Shown here one piece after another: positions 29,952-39,146 of a stretch of 64,000 bases of DNA; position 1 is the first letter of the stretch; every line of letters begins with the position of its first letter. The notes under the pieces were generated by a model that worked only from the letters and a program-made list of their open reading frames with translations, ran no database searches and was not told where the DNA came from. Origin of the DNA: an uncultured Shewanella sp. (lineage in GTDB: Bacteria > Pseudomonadota > Gammaproteobacteria > Enterobacterales > Shewanellaceae); the NCBI RefSeq assembly GCF_947501665.1, contig NZ_CANMWS010000004.1, positions 124,001 through 188,000 of the forward strand. Direction: 5' to 3'. A program made the translations under genes and the position numbers.

Positions 29952-30746
29952 ATGAATGAATTATTGCCCAGTGACTTATCAATACTACTCATTGAGGCCT
30001 CTGATCTACAAAGAAAAATTATTAGCCGTTACTTAAATAAAGAAAATATACAGCAGCTCCAAACAGCAAAAAACATGACTCAAGCATTGCATATCATTGA
30101 ACGCCACCCACCTGATTTAATTGTCAGTGCCATGCATTTTAATGATGGAACTGCCCTTGATTTGCTCACTAAAATAAACACGACTCCACAATGGAAAAAT
30201 ATCCAGTTTATGCTCGTTTCAAGTGAAAATAGAAAAGAACAATTGGATATTTATCGTCAATCAGGTGTGGTCGCTATTTTACCAAAACCTTTTACTTCCT
30301 TACATTTAGGCAAAGCGATTAACGCCACAATTGACCTACTAAGCTATGATGAAATCGAGTTAGCGCATTTCGATGTACATCACATCAGAGTATTACTTGT
30401 TGATGATAGCCACTTAGCTCGAAAAATGATAAAGCGCACCATAAACAATTTAGGGATTAGCAAAATAACCGAAGCGAAAGATGGCAAAGAAGCAATCCAT
30501 TTCATGCAACAACAAATGTTTGATTTAGTCATCACAGATTACAATATGCCCTCTATCGATGGCTTAGCACTCGCCCAATTTATCCGTTTACAGAGCCCAC
30601 AACCTTATATTCCGATCCTAATGGTGTCATCTCAAGCAAATGATGCTAACTTAAATAATGTACATCAAGCGGGGGTCGATGCATTATGCGATAAGCCCTT
30701 TGAACCTAGGCTTGTTAAGAATATTATCTATCAATTACTTGAATAA
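29952..30746 (+). CDS. Tandem-receiver response regulator (REC-REC, no output domain)
   Basis: Two CheY-like domains in 264 aa and nothing else. The second (from about residue 138) is canonical: LLVDDSH, the phosphorylation site in LVITDYNMPSIDG, and the late lysine in CDKPF. The first has lost key acids: LLIEASD replaces the DD pair and DLIVSAMHFNDG has no Asp at the phospho-site, though LPKPF keeps the lysine. It is thus probably a pseudo-receiver that modulates the second. No kinase gene is adjacent, so the partner is unknown. Confidence 0.88.
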   Translation: MNELLPSDLSILLIEASDLQRKIISRYLNKENIQQLQTAKNMTQALHIIERHPPDLIVSAMHFNDGTALDLLTKINTTPQWKNIQFMLVSSENRKEQLDIYRQSGVVAILPKPFTSLHLGKAINATIDLLSYDEIELAHFDVHHIRVLLVDDSHLARKMIKRTINNLGISKITEAKDGKEAIHFMQQQMFDLVITDYNMPSIDGLALAQFIRLQSPQPYIPILMVSSQANDANLNNVHQAGVDALCDKPFEPRLVKNIIYQLLE

Positions 30747-30884
30747 AATTAGCAAAATGTCGTTTTACCGCCTATTTTTAACTTTTATCGTTAATTCATC
30801 AAGTAAATTGCTTTTAATATGCTTGAGCTTATGGCATGTTACATAGTGCAATTATTAAATCTACGGAAAGAAGAGACAATTCAA

Positions 30885-31160
30885 ATGAATAAAACTGAAC
30901 TTGTTGCAAAAATGGCTGAATCAGCGGATCTCACTAAAGCTGAAGCTGCGCGTGCACTTAAATCTTTCGAAGAAACCGTCGCAGAAGCGATGAAAAGCGG
31001 GGATAAAATTTCCATCGTTGGTTTTGGTTCTTTTGAAACTTCAAGCCGCGCTGCTCGTACAGGACGTAATCCACAAACGGGTAAAGAAATTCAAATCCCA
31101 GCGGCAATCGTTCCTAAGTTTAAAGCCGGTAAAACATTAAAAGATAGCGTTAACAGCTAA
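30885..31160 (+). CDS. hup: DNA-binding protein HU
   Basis: A 91 aa HU-family histone-like protein: MNKTELVAKMAESADLT at the N-terminus, VGFGSFETSSRAARTGRNPQ and GKEIQIPAAIVPKFKAGK give the usual DNA-binding arm. The ATG at 30885 has GGAAAGAAGAG upstream and gives the exact family start. The sequence does not clearly separate alpha from beta type. A strong terminator follows. Confidence 0.96.
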   Translation: MNKTELVAKMAESADLTKAEAARALKSFEETVAEAMKSGDKISIVGFGSFETSSRAARTGRNPQTGKEIQIPAAIVPKFKAGKTLKDSVNS

Positions 31161-31176
31161 GTTGTCTTTATGATAT

Positions 31177-31207
31177 AAAAAACCTCCAATAATTTGGAGG
31201 TTTTTTT
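31177..31207. terminator. Strong bidirectional terminator after hup
   Basis: CCTCCAA and TTGGAGG form a stem with a four-base loop, with an A tract before and a T tract after. It serves hup and, on the other strand, the symporter gene. Confidence 0.9.
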
Positions 31208-31225
31208 ATGTCATGGCTTTACCAC

Positions 31226-32611
31226 CTATAGCGGTTCATTCACTCCATCAACCACTTCTGTATTGTCTTTATTATCAAAATACTCTCGAGTTAATTTAAA
31301 CACCACAGGACTAAGTAAACCCAATGCGATTAAATTAGGTAATGCCATCATGGCATTTAACGTATCGGCCAGTAACCAAACAAATTCGAGTGAACTCATC
31401 GCCCCAAGAGGTACAACAACAATCCATAAAATTCTAAAAGGCTTAACAGCTTTAACACCAAATAAATATTGCACACACCGCTCACAATAAAAGCTCCAAC
31501 CGAGAATAGTCGTGAAAGCAAAAACACTTAATGCAATAGCCACCACATAATGACCAACGGGTAGAGCAGAAGAAAATGCTAAAGATGTGAGAGACGCTCC
31601 AGTTTCACCAGACGTCCATGCACCGGAAACCACAATCGCCAATCCAGTAATGGTACAAACAATTAATGTATCAATGAAGGTGCCCAGCATAGCCACTAAA
31701 CCTTGCTTAACCGGATTATTGGTTTTAGCAGCACCATGAGCAATCGGCGCGCTTCCAAGACCAGCCTCATTGGAGAACACTCCCCGTGCTACACCAAAAC
31801 GAATAGCAGCCCATACCGCCGCCCCCGCAAACCCACCTTGAGCCGCAACGGGGCTAAACGCACTTTGTACGATTAACGTAAAAGCAGCTGGAATTTGAGA
31901 AAAGTTCATCACCAACACGGCAAGACCCGCACCAATATAAAAAATGGTCATTAAAGGGACTAATTTACCTGCCACTTCAGCAATACGTTTAATGCCCCCA
32001 ATAAGTACCGCACCGACTAATAACATTAATACTAAGCCCGTTACCCAACTAGGAATACCAAAATTCGTCGTTAATGCATCAGCAACAGAATTGGCTTGTA
32101 CTGTATTACCAATACCAAAGCCCGCAATAGACCCAAATAAAGCAAAAGCGGTGCCTAACCAAGCCCACTTTTTCCCTAACCCATTTTTTATGTAGTACAT
32201 AGGACCACCCACACTGTGGCCCTCAGCATCGACTTCTCGATACTTTACGGCTAAAACGGCCTCTGCGAATTTAGTCGCCATGCCAACTAATGCCGTACAC
32301 CACATCCAAAAAAGCGCCCCAGGACCACCAATAAAAATAGCCGTTGCCACTCCCGCTATATTACCAGTCCCTATGGTTGCCGATAATGATGTCATTAAGG
32401 CATTAAAGGGGCTTATCTCACCTTTAACATTACTGTCTTTGCTTAACGCTCTTCCAGACCATAATAATTTAAAGCCAGTGCCTATTTTTAAAATAGGCAT
32501 TAGGCGTAAGCCCAAAGATAAAAACAATCCCACGCCTAAAATCATAATAAGCATAGGCGTTCCCCAGACAACGGCGTTTATCGCACTTATTAATTCGCTC
32601 AGCCTTTCCAT
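31226..32611 (-). CDS. Alanine/glycine:cation symporter (AGCS family)
   Basis: Sodium- or proton-coupled amino acid symporter of the inner membrane, 461 aa with about eleven hydrophobic segments. GTGNIAGVATAIFIGGPGALFW, read in two parts, plus KYREVDAEGHSVGGPMYYI and FSNEAGLGSAPIAHGAA are the AGCS hallmarks. GAGAGG precedes the ATG. I looked for a glycine riboswitch upstream and saw none. It shares the terminator with hup. Confidence 0.93.
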   Translation of the reverse strand: MERLSELISAINAVVWGTPMLIMILGVGLFLSLGLRLMPILKIGTGFKLLWSGRALSKDSNVKGEISPFNALMTSLSATIGTGNIAGVATAIFIGGPGALFWMWCTALVGMATKFAEAVLAVKYREVDAEGHSVGGPMYYIKNGLGKKWAWLGTAFALFGSIAGFGIGNTVQANSVADALTTNFGIPSWVTGLVLMLLVGAVLIGGIKRIAEVAGKLVPLMTIFYIGAGLAVLVMNFSQIPAAFTLIVQSAFSPVAAQGGFAGAAVWAAIRFGVARGVFSNEAGLGSAPIAHGAAKTNNPVKQGLVAMLGTFIDTLIVCTITGLAIVVSGAWTSGETGASLTSLAFSSALPVGHYVVAIALSVFAFTTILGWSFYCERCVQYLFGVKAVKPFRILWIVVVPLGAMSSLEFVWLLADTLNAMMALPNLIALGLLSPVVFKLTREYFDNKDNTEVVDGVNEPL

Positions 32612-32977
32612 TGTACCCTCTCAATTTGTTGTTATATTCTGCCAAGTTACTACATCCCTTCAGATCCAACCCCACAGCCAACAATGACATAGCAAAAACA
32701 GTAAAAAACAGCTAAAAATCTCACGTATTTTGTATATCAGTGCTTTGAAGCCTTGAGTTTTCATAAATAGAAGGAATAACCGACTTAGTCAGATAATATG
32801 GATATTCATTTTTATTATTCTCCCCAAAACAGCTAAAGCTAGCATCTTCAATCTGTTTAAGGGCTACGCGACAGGTGTCACTAATCCACACAGATTACAT
32901 GGAATGAAGTCAAATTGAAAAACAAAGCTGATAAATAACGCATTAATAAAAAATTTTTAACTTGTTAACATCTTTAT
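32612..32977. other. Intergenic region without a recognised gene
   Basis: 366 bases between the symporter start and the arsJ end. I see no supportable reading frame, tRNA or riboswitch. It should contain the symporter promoter; no clear arsJ terminator hairpin was found. Confidence 0.5.
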
Positions 32978-34204
32978 TTATGTTGAAGAATGTGTTGCAC
33001 GCGGCAAGAACAATGACAAAATAACCGTCAAGACTAAAAAAAACACAGCCATATAAAGGCATGCTTGTAAACCTGATATCTGATAAAGCCAACCCGATAG
33101 TACTGTTCCCACCAATCGCCCTACCGCATTAGCCATATAATAAAAACCAATATCCAAAGAGGCCCCTTCCTCTTTGGCGTAACTTACAATTAAATAACTA
33201 TGAAGAGATGAATTGACAGCAAAAGCAATACCAAAAACAACCAACCCAGAAACAATCACCCATTCTGTTGGCAAAGCCGGTAATGCCATCGAAATCGCGA
33301 TAAATGCCATGATGATGACCAATAGCAATGCCCATAATAAAGCTGTTAATCCATCGGTTACTTTTCTTTTTCCTTGAGTAATCTTAGGGGCTTGAGATTG
33401 CACTATGCCATACACTATCACCCATACTGCTAAAAAGGTACCGACATCAACTTGAGCCCAGCCTAATTGGCTCGACAAAAACACAGGCAAAGCCACGACA
33501 AACCACACATCTCGAGAGGCAAATAAACATAAACGCGCCACGGATAATAAATTAACCGAATGACTGGTGGAAAAGACGTCATTAAATTTAGGCTTTGTTT
33601 TTGTTTTACCTAACTCTTCTTTTAATAGTCGTATACTCAATGCCCAGATAAAAGCCAACGTAACGACCATGACAATAACCGCACCTGTAAACCCTAAGAT
33701 AGAAAGCAATAACCCACCAAGAAAAAAGCCCACACCTTTTAGGGTATTTTTCGATCCTGTTAACCAGGCCACCCACTGATAAAGCGCTCCACTACTATTT
33801 TTAGGCACTAAGGTTTTAATGGCGCTTTTAGCGCTCATTTTATTTAAATCCTTAGCGACTCCCGATAGGGCCTGCACCGCCATGACCCAAGGTACAATAA
33901 GCCAATCTAATGGAACCAACAACATCGATAAAGCAACAACTTGCAAGCCTAACCCGATATTCATAGTACGATTGAGCCCAATTCGTGCCCCTAACCAGCC
34001 CCCCATTAAGTTAGTGATCACGCCAAATAATTCATAAAATACAAATAACATAGCAATAGACAATGCATCATAACCTAACTGGTAAAAATGCAGCACCACC
34101 AGCATTCTCAATGCACCGTCAGTCAACGTAAAACACCAATAATTGCCTGTGATAAGCAAATACTGCCTAACCGTTACTGGCAAGCCTCTGACATAAGCTA
34201 ACAA
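32978..34204 (-). CDS. arsJ: Organoarsenical efflux permease ArsJ (MFS)
   Basis: Major-facilitator permease of about twelve hydrophobic segments. [15 protein letters not shown] at the N-terminus and [17 protein letters not shown] are the ArsJ signature. ArsJ exports 1-arseno-3-phosphoglycerate, made by a dedicated GAPDH in the presence of arsenate; the extruded product breaks down and releases arsenate outside. The gene starts with TTG overlapping the end of the GAPDH gene by seven bases. With arsR upstream, this is a complete arsR-gapdh-arsJ unit. Confidence 0.93.
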   Translation of the reverse strand: MLAYVRGLPVTVRQYLLITGNYWCFTLTDGALRMLVVLHFYQLGYDALSIAMLFVFYELFGVITNLMGGWLGARIGLNRTMNIGLGLQVVALSMLLVPLDWLIVPWVMAVQALSGVAKDLNKMSAKSAIKTLVPKNSSGALYQWVAWLTGSKNTLKGVGFFLGGLLLSILGFTGAVIVMVVTLAFIWALSIRLLKEELGKTKTKPKFNDVFSTSHSVNLLSVARLCLFASRDVWFVVALPVFLSSQLGWAQVDVGTFLAVWVIVYGIVQSQAPKITQGKRKVTDGLTALLWALLLVIIMAFIAISMALPALPTEWVIVSGLVVFGIAFAVNSSLHSYLIVSYAKEEGASLDIGFYYMANAVGRLVGTVLSGWLYQISGLQACLYMAVFFLVLTVILSLFLPRATHSST

Positions 34205-35208
34205 GGGTCTAACCGTCCTATCATACGAACCAATTCAATGGTGCGATTAATATAACCCCATTCATTGTCATACCACACATAGAGCTTAAGTTGAGTGCCA
34301 TTCACCACCATGGTCGAAGGTGCATCAACAACACATGAACGAGGATCCGTTTTATAATCAACGGATACTAAAGGCCGCGTTTCAAAACCTAAGATCCCTT
34401 GTAGAGCATTTGCAGCAGCCTCTTTAAATAACACATTCACTTCGCTTTCGGTCGTACTTTGTTCAAGCTCAAATACACAATCTGTCAAAGAGGCATTGGC
34501 TAAAGGTACTCGCACAGCATGGCCATTAAGTTTTCCTTTCAACTCAGGAAAAATATGAGTGATCGCCGTGGCACTGCCTGTCGTCGTGGGGATCAAGCTT
34601 TGACCACATGCTCTAGCACGACGTAAGTCCTTATGGGGAGCATCTAAAATAGTTTGAGTGTTGGTAATATCGTGGATTGTCGTCATCGAGCCATGTTTGA
34701 TACCTAAAGCTTCATGAATAACTTTCACAACAGGTGCTAAACAATTAGTTGTACACGATGCCGCCGTCACAATAGGATGTTTGCTGGGATCATATAAAGA
34801 TTCATTCACGCCCATGACAATATTCAGTATTCCCTCCTCTTTGACAGGGGCTGTTACAACAACTCGCTTCACGCCTTGTTTTAAATAAGCACTTAATAAT
34901 GATTGCGTCTTCATTTTACCCGATGCCTCAATCACGACATCACACTCTGACCAATCTGTTTCAGCAATACTCTGCTGATGGCTTACTTTAAGCTGCGTAT
35001 CGCCAATATAAATGTGATTATCCATTCCTTCAGCCTGATGCTGCCAAGTTCCATGGATAGAGTCAAAATTTAATAAATGAGCTAACGTCTTGGCATCACC
35101 AGCCGGATCGTTGATGTGTACAAATTCAAACTCTGGCCAATCCCATCCTGCTCTCAAGGCCAAGCGCCCCATACGGCCAAAACCATTAATACCTATTTTT
35201 ATTGCCAT
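34198..35208 (-). CDS. ArsJ-associated glyceraldehyde-3-phosphate dehydrogenase
   Basis: GAPDH paralogue: NAD-binding [18 protein letters not shown], catalytic Cys in [13 protein letters not shown], and late [12 protein letters not shown]. Within arsJ operons this enzyme makes 1-arseno-3-phosphoglycerate from glyceraldehyde 3-phosphate and arsenate, which ArsJ exports. It is unlikely to be the glycolytic enzyme, given its operon and its overlap with arsJ. The length of 336 aa is normal. Confidence 0.93.
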   Translation of the reverse strand: MAIKIGINGFGRMGRLALRAGWDWPEFEFVHINDPAGDAKTLAHLLNFDSIHGTWQHQAEGMDNHIYIGDTQLKVSHQQSIAETDWSECDVVIEASGKMKTQSLLSAYLKQGVKRVVVTAPVKEEGILNIVMGVNESLYDPSKHPIVTAASCTTNCLAPVVKVIHEALGIKHGSMTTIHDITNTQTILDAPHKDLRRARACGQSLIPTTTGSATAITHIFPELKGKLNGHAVRVPLANASLTDCVFELEQSTTESEVNVLFKEAAANALQGILGFETRPLVSVDYKTDPRSCVVDAPSTMVVNGTQLKLYVWYDNEWGYINRTIELVRMIGRLDPC

Positions 35209-35242
35209 AATTTAATCCACTCTTCTTTTTATTATCAATAAA

Positions 35243-35587
35243 TTAACAACAATCAAGTTGGCGTTCAGGGCGACTCCCCATTTGAGCTAACCGTTTTATA
35301 TTCTCTTTAGAACTCGACAATTGTGCAGCACAAATCGATTGTATCGTCTCGCTTGCCCAGGAAGGTAACTGAGGATCCATATGATAAAAAACCCACTGAC
35401 CTTGCCGCCTATCTAATAACACACCTTGTTGACGTAATAAGGCCAAATGGCGTGAGATTTTGGGTTGACTAAGATTTAATGCCGCCATCAATTCGCACAC
35501 ACATAATTCATTCTCCGTCGCGATAAGCATAATAATCTGCAAACGAGTTTCATCGCTTAACGCCTTAAAAAAAGACACTGGGGACAC
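35243..35587 (-). CDS. arsR: ArsR-family arsenic-responsive repressor
   Basis: A 114 aa winged-helix repressor. LFKALSDETR-type N-terminus (SFFKALSDETRLQIIML), then ELCVCELMAAL with the metalloid-binding Cys29 and Cys31, recognition helix SQPKISRHLALLR, and two further Cys at the C-terminus (LDCC). Start is GTG with AAGGTGA upstream. It probably represses its own operon through the palindrome upstream and releases on As(III) binding. Confidence 0.92.
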   Translation of the reverse strand: MSPVSFFKALSDETRLQIIMLIATENELCVCELMAALNLSQPKISRHLALLRQQGVLLDRRQGQWVFYHMDPQLPSWASETIQSICAAQLSSSKENIKRLAQMGSRPERQLDCC

Positions 35588-35643
35588 TTAATTTCACCTT
35601 TTGATGACAGTGGTAGGAACACCTGAGAATAAAAAAGTATACA

Positions 35644-35667
35644 ATATGGATATACGGATATCCATAT
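35644..35667. promoter_or_regulatory. ArsR operator palindrome
   Basis: ATATGGATAT and ATATCCATAT form perfect ten-base inverted arms with a four-base spacer, about 57 bases upstream of the arsR start. The position and symmetry fit the operator of a dimeric ArsR repressor, overlapping the promoter. Confidence 0.8.
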
Positions 35668-35712
35668 ATTTAATGAATTATCGATACTAAAAAGATTTGA
35701 AAAAATCAAAAC

Positions 35713-36936
35713 TCAATCTTTATCCATAACTTTATCGACGATATAACGCGCAATAGGTAATGCTGATGTTGCTGCAGGAGAAGGCGCATTACACACATGA
35801 AAAGTATGCTGGCTGGATTGAAAGTGAAAATCTGACAATAACTCCCCCTTTAATGAAATGGCCTGCGCTCGAATACCACAAGGATAAGGTTGTAAATCGC
35901 TCAATGTAATACTGGGACAATACTGATTCACTCGCTTTAAGTAGCCTCTAGCCCATATTGAATTTTTTACCTCACTGAATACAGATCGCCAATATCGACC
36001 AATTACACGCCAAAAACCTGCATAACCCATTATTTTAAGGCATTCCTGGAACTCCCAATCCCATTTTTCATAGCCCTCTCGTTTCAAGCTCAAAACAGCA
36101 TTAGGTCCCACAGTAACAGTGCCATCAATCATTTTAGTCAAATGGACACCTAAAAATGGCATACTAGGATCAGGAACAGGATAAATTAAATGATTAACCA
36201 CCTGATTATATTTTTCATTTAATACAAAATATTCACCTTTAAAAGGTAAAATTCGAAAGTCAGCTTTAATACCACTCATGGCAACCAAGTTATCCGCCAT
36301 CAACCCCGCACAACTGATCAATTGCTTAGCTTCAATTTTTCCAGCTTCCCATTGTACGTGTACGCGCTTATCTTCTTTAATCGACAAAATATTCGCTTCA
36401 AAACGTATCTCTCCTCCTCGAGATATAAACTCTTTTGCCATGACTTGTACGATTTGTTGATAATTGACAATAGCGGAGTCAGCAACCCATAAAGCAGCCA
36501 GTCCCGATATATTCGGCTCTCTTTGCTTCAGGCTTTTAGCATCCAATTTATCAACCGCAATGCCATTCGCCTCGCAGCGCTGCTTAAGCGTATCCAGTTG
36601 ACTGAGTTCCTCCATTTTCGTGGCAACAATTAATTTGCCACATTCTTCAAATGGAATAGCATGTTGCCGGCAAAATGCTTTTGTTTCTCGGTTGCCCTGA
36701 GTGCAAAATTTCGCCTTTAAGCTACCAGGAGAATAATAGACCCCAGCATGGATAACCCCTGAATTACGCCCTGTCTGATGCAAAGCAACTGCCGCTTCTT
36801 TTTCTAACACGACAATATTGGCTTGTGGTTGACGCTGTTGTAATTCACATGCCGTGGCCATGCCAATAATTCCAGCACCAATCACTACATAATCATATTG
36901 ATCCTGTTTTGAGACGAAATCAGCTGATGATGTCAT
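35713..36936 (-). CDS. lhgO: L-2-hydroxyglutarate oxidase
   Basis: FAD-dependent oxidase of the DAO fold that turns L-2-hydroxyglutarate into 2-oxoglutarate, passing electrons to the quinone pool in E. coli. FAD motif VVIGAGIIGMATACEL, then TGRNSGVIHAGVYYSPGS and, near the C-terminus, CNAPSPAATSALPIA. The ATG at 36936 follows AAAGGTAG and fits the family start. It is followed on the other side by the arsR promoter and preceded by a small unknown gene. Confidence 0.93.
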   Translation of the reverse strand: MTSSADFVSKQDQYDYVVIGAGIIGMATACELQQRQPQANIVVLEKEAAVALHQTGRNSGVIHAGVYYSPGSLKAKFCTQGNRETKAFCRQHAIPFEECGKLIVATKMEELSQLDTLKQRCEANGIAVDKLDAKSLKQREPNISGLAALWVADSAIVNYQQIVQVMAKEFISRGGEIRFEANILSIKEDKRVHVQWEAGKIEAKQLISCAGLMADNLVAMSGIKADFRILPFKGEYFVLNEKYNQVVNHLIYPVPDPSMPFLGVHLTKMIDGTVTVGPNAVLSLKREGYEKWDWEFQECLKIMGYAGFWRVIGRYWRSVFSEVKNSIWARGYLKRVNQYCPSITLSDLQPYPCGIRAQAISLKGELLSDFHFQSSQHTFHVCNAPSPAATSALPIARYIVDKVMDKD

Positions 36937-36947
36937 AATGCTACCTT

Positions 36948-37403
36948 TTATACCCAAGTGAGTGTTGAAGATTCGACTTTAATTGTTAACGGATCCCCAT
37001 AATGAATATGTTCAATCTTGGCCGTTACAATTTCAATCACAGTTCTTTTTTGAAAGTGGCCTAATTTTGTGTCTGGATGAGGATAATAAATATATCCAAT
37101 TTGCCATGTATTACCATTAAAAACGAAGCACTTAAAAAAAGAAAATGACTCCGAAGGAAAGTACTCAGCCCATTTTATATCTTTAAACTCAAAATCAGGA
37201 AAAGATAACGAAAATTCATATTCAATATCAATATTTAAAGTGCCTGAATAACAAAAAGATAAATCTAAACCTTCCTTCAAAAAATAAGGGCTTTGTATCG
37301 CAATGGTTCCTTCTGTATAGGGGCTATCTGTAGCCAACCCAGAAGCGACCTGATACCCAGGTACTAATATCCCATCAATTTCTTTCAAATTAATTTCTGT
37401 CAT
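36948..37403 (-). CDS. Uncharacterised conserved protein with GTLNI motif
   Basis: A cytoplasmic, beta-rich protein of about 151 aa. It begins MTEINLKEIDGILVPGYQV, then ASGLATDSPYTEGTIAIQSP, then CYSGTLNIDIEYEF. The GTLN motif resembles the PGTLNV segment of the archaeal CTP-dependent riboflavin kinase fold, but this is only a resemblance. The ATG at 37403 is chosen over an upstream one because the segment before it does not look conserved. It lies 11 bases before lhgO and may be co-transcribed. Confidence 0.6.
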   Translation of the reverse strand: MTEINLKEIDGILVPGYQVASGLATDSPYTEGTIAIQSPYFLKEGLDLSFCYSGTLNIDIEYEFSLSFPDFEFKDIKWAEYFPSESFSFFKCFVFNGNTWQIGYIYYPHPDTKLGHFQKRTVIEIVTAKIEHIHYGDPLTIKVESSTLTWV

Positions 37404-37496
37404 ACTCCTCACAGCCCCTTCAAGATAATATCCCTCACAAAAAAATACGATGTCAATATTATACAATACTGTATAACCTATTTTATTGGATACTTA

Positions 37497-37724
37497 ACCT
37501 GAACTCGGAATAATGAGTGTCAAAGAACATTGGTAATCCATTAAAAGTCAATAGGTTAAAATCAGTCCCGTTATTCTTTATTATTTAATTTGGCTAAATA
37601 CCGCTGTTTTTGTCTATATCAAGGCGGGATTTCGTGTCTAATAGTGGACTATTAGTAGAAAACACAACATAGATAGGGGCAAAAATAGCGCTATTAAGCG
37701 GCGCTGCTTATCCCGAGTTCAGGT
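37497..37724. mobile_element. MITE-like element, family 1, copy 2, with perfect target duplication
   Basis: 228 bp with 17-bp terminal inverted repeats differing at one position (ACCTGAACTCGGAATAA and its near complement). It is flanked on both sides by TACTTA, a perfect six-base target duplication. It is the inverted counterpart of the element at 24.9 kb. It has no coding capacity and lies 40 bases upstream of the racemase start, so it forms that gene's promoter region. Confidence 0.92.
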
Positions 37725-37764
37725 TACTTAATATAAAGAAAATCCATCAAGGAAATACACCAAA

Positions 37765-38472
37765 ATGAAAACCATCGGTTTATTAGGCGGTATGAGCTGG
37801 GAGTCCACCATGAGCTATTATCAAGGGCTCAATCAAGGTATTAAAACTAGGTTGGGAGGATTAAATTCGGCAAAAATAGCTTTATGGAGCGTTAATTTTG
37901 CCGAAATAGAAACACATCAACGTTTAGGGGAATGGGACAAAGCAGCCAATATCCTTATTAAAGCTGCACAGCAAGTTGAAGCAAGCGGCGCAGATTTCTT
38001 ACTGATCTGCACTAATACCATGCATAAGGTCGCCTCGCAAATAGAAGCCGCGATTGATATCCCTCTGTTACATATTGCCGATCCCACCGCTAAGCAGCTC
38101 ATTAAAGATAACATCACAACAGTGGGGCTACTCGGCACACAATTCACAATGGAAGACCGTTTCTATAAAGGACGCCTAGCAGAAAAATTTGCTATTGAAG
38201 TTATCACACCGAATTCCGCAGACAGACAAACCGTACATAATATTATTTATCAAGAACTTTGCTTAGGGATCCTAAATAATACTGCCAGACAGCACTATAT
38301 CAATATTATCGACAAGTTACATCAGCAAGGTGCACAAGCCATTATTCTTGGGTGTACTGAAATTGGCTTGCTCATCAATTCAAACGACACAAAAGTACCA
38401 TTATATGATACGACTCAACAACATGTGCAAGCTGCTGTTGATTTGGCTTTAAGTCGCTCATTGACAAATTAA
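37765..38472 (+). CDS. Aspartate/glutamate racemase family protein
   Basis: PLP-independent racemase of the Asp/Glu/hydantoin family. The two catalytic cysteines are in LLICTNTMHKV (residue 82) and IILGCTEIGLLI (about 196), and GLLGGMSWEST is the phosphate/carboxylate-binding loop. The length of 235 aa is normal. AAGGAAA precedes the ATG. The gene lies just after a MITE-like element, and its stop overlaps that of the GNAT gene on the other strand. Confidence 0.92.
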   Translation: MKTIGLLGGMSWESTMSYYQGLNQGIKTRLGGLNSAKIALWSVNFAEIETHQRLGEWDKAANILIKAAQQVEASGADFLLICTNTMHKVASQIEAAIDIPLLHIADPTAKQLIKDNITTVGLLGTQFTMEDRFYKGRLAEKFAIEVITPNSADRQTVHNIIYQELCLGILNNTARQHYINIIDKLHQQGAQAIILGCTEIGLLINSNDTKVPLYDTTQQHVQAAVDLALSRSLTN

Positions 38473-39005
38473 CTCGCTAACTGATAGAGCACGACATCAA
38501 CATCACCTAAGGGATCTTGATGTAAATAGGTTTTCACATAAGTCATACCCAGCTTCTTCATGATATTAATTGAAGCATCATTGTATTCATTTGCTATGGC
38601 GCTAAAATTCAAGCTGGGCTCTTGCTGCAGTAACACATGCATGAGATGTTTTGCGGCTTCACTTGCATAGCCTTTTCCCCAAGCTGACTGAAAAAATCGC
38701 CAACCTAATTCCAAGTTATTCCATTGAGGGGCCTTTGAAAAAAAGTCCATTGGCCTAACAATAATCCAGCCAATCTCTTGCTGTGTTTCGATAACCGTCA
38801 CTTTCCACATCCCCCAACCTTTGACGCTATTTTTATAGCGATTCATTCGAGGTAGCATAATGTTTTGTATATCCTCACGGCAGGTTTTATTACCACCATT
38901 GATATAACGCATCACTTCAGGATCGAGATCTAATTGATATAAAAATTCAGCATCGGTATCATCCATTAAACAGTAACTTAAACGGGTAGATTAGCTCACA
39001 AGCAT
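38469..39005 (-). pseudogene. GNAT acetyltransferase with an early in-frame stop (probable pseudogene)
   Basis: RimJ/RimL-like GNAT: DAEFLYQLDLDPEVMRYI at the N-terminus, LELGWRFFQSAWGKGYASEA (acetyl-CoA site) and NDASINIMKKLGMTYV. The intact frame starts only at 38966, inside the family domain. Upstream in the same frame lie AAAAGGA, an ATG at 39005, four codons (MLVS), a TAA at 38991-38993, then STRLSYCLM, which matches the usual TERLxLR start. One nonsense change at codon 5 thus separates the true start from the rest. Re-initiation at 38966 is possible but would lack the first strand. Confidence 0.8.
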
Positions 39006-39146
39006 CAGACGTCCTTTTCTTATTGATTAATAACAATACTTTATTGAAGAAGCAATTATTATTCAAGTTGTTAGGAATGACAAGTGGTATTATCCCCGTG
39101 ATACTTCAAGATAAAAGTGCAATATTTTGATAAAACAAGGAAGAAA

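Noticed and set aside
32612..32700. Glycine riboswitch before the AGCS symporter
   Set aside because: The leader lacks the conserved glycine-aptamer core blocks and is too plain in sequence.
34198..35208. GAPDH as the glycolytic housekeeping enzyme
   Set aside because: The overlap with arsJ and the arsR upstream point to the arsenate-specific paralogue.
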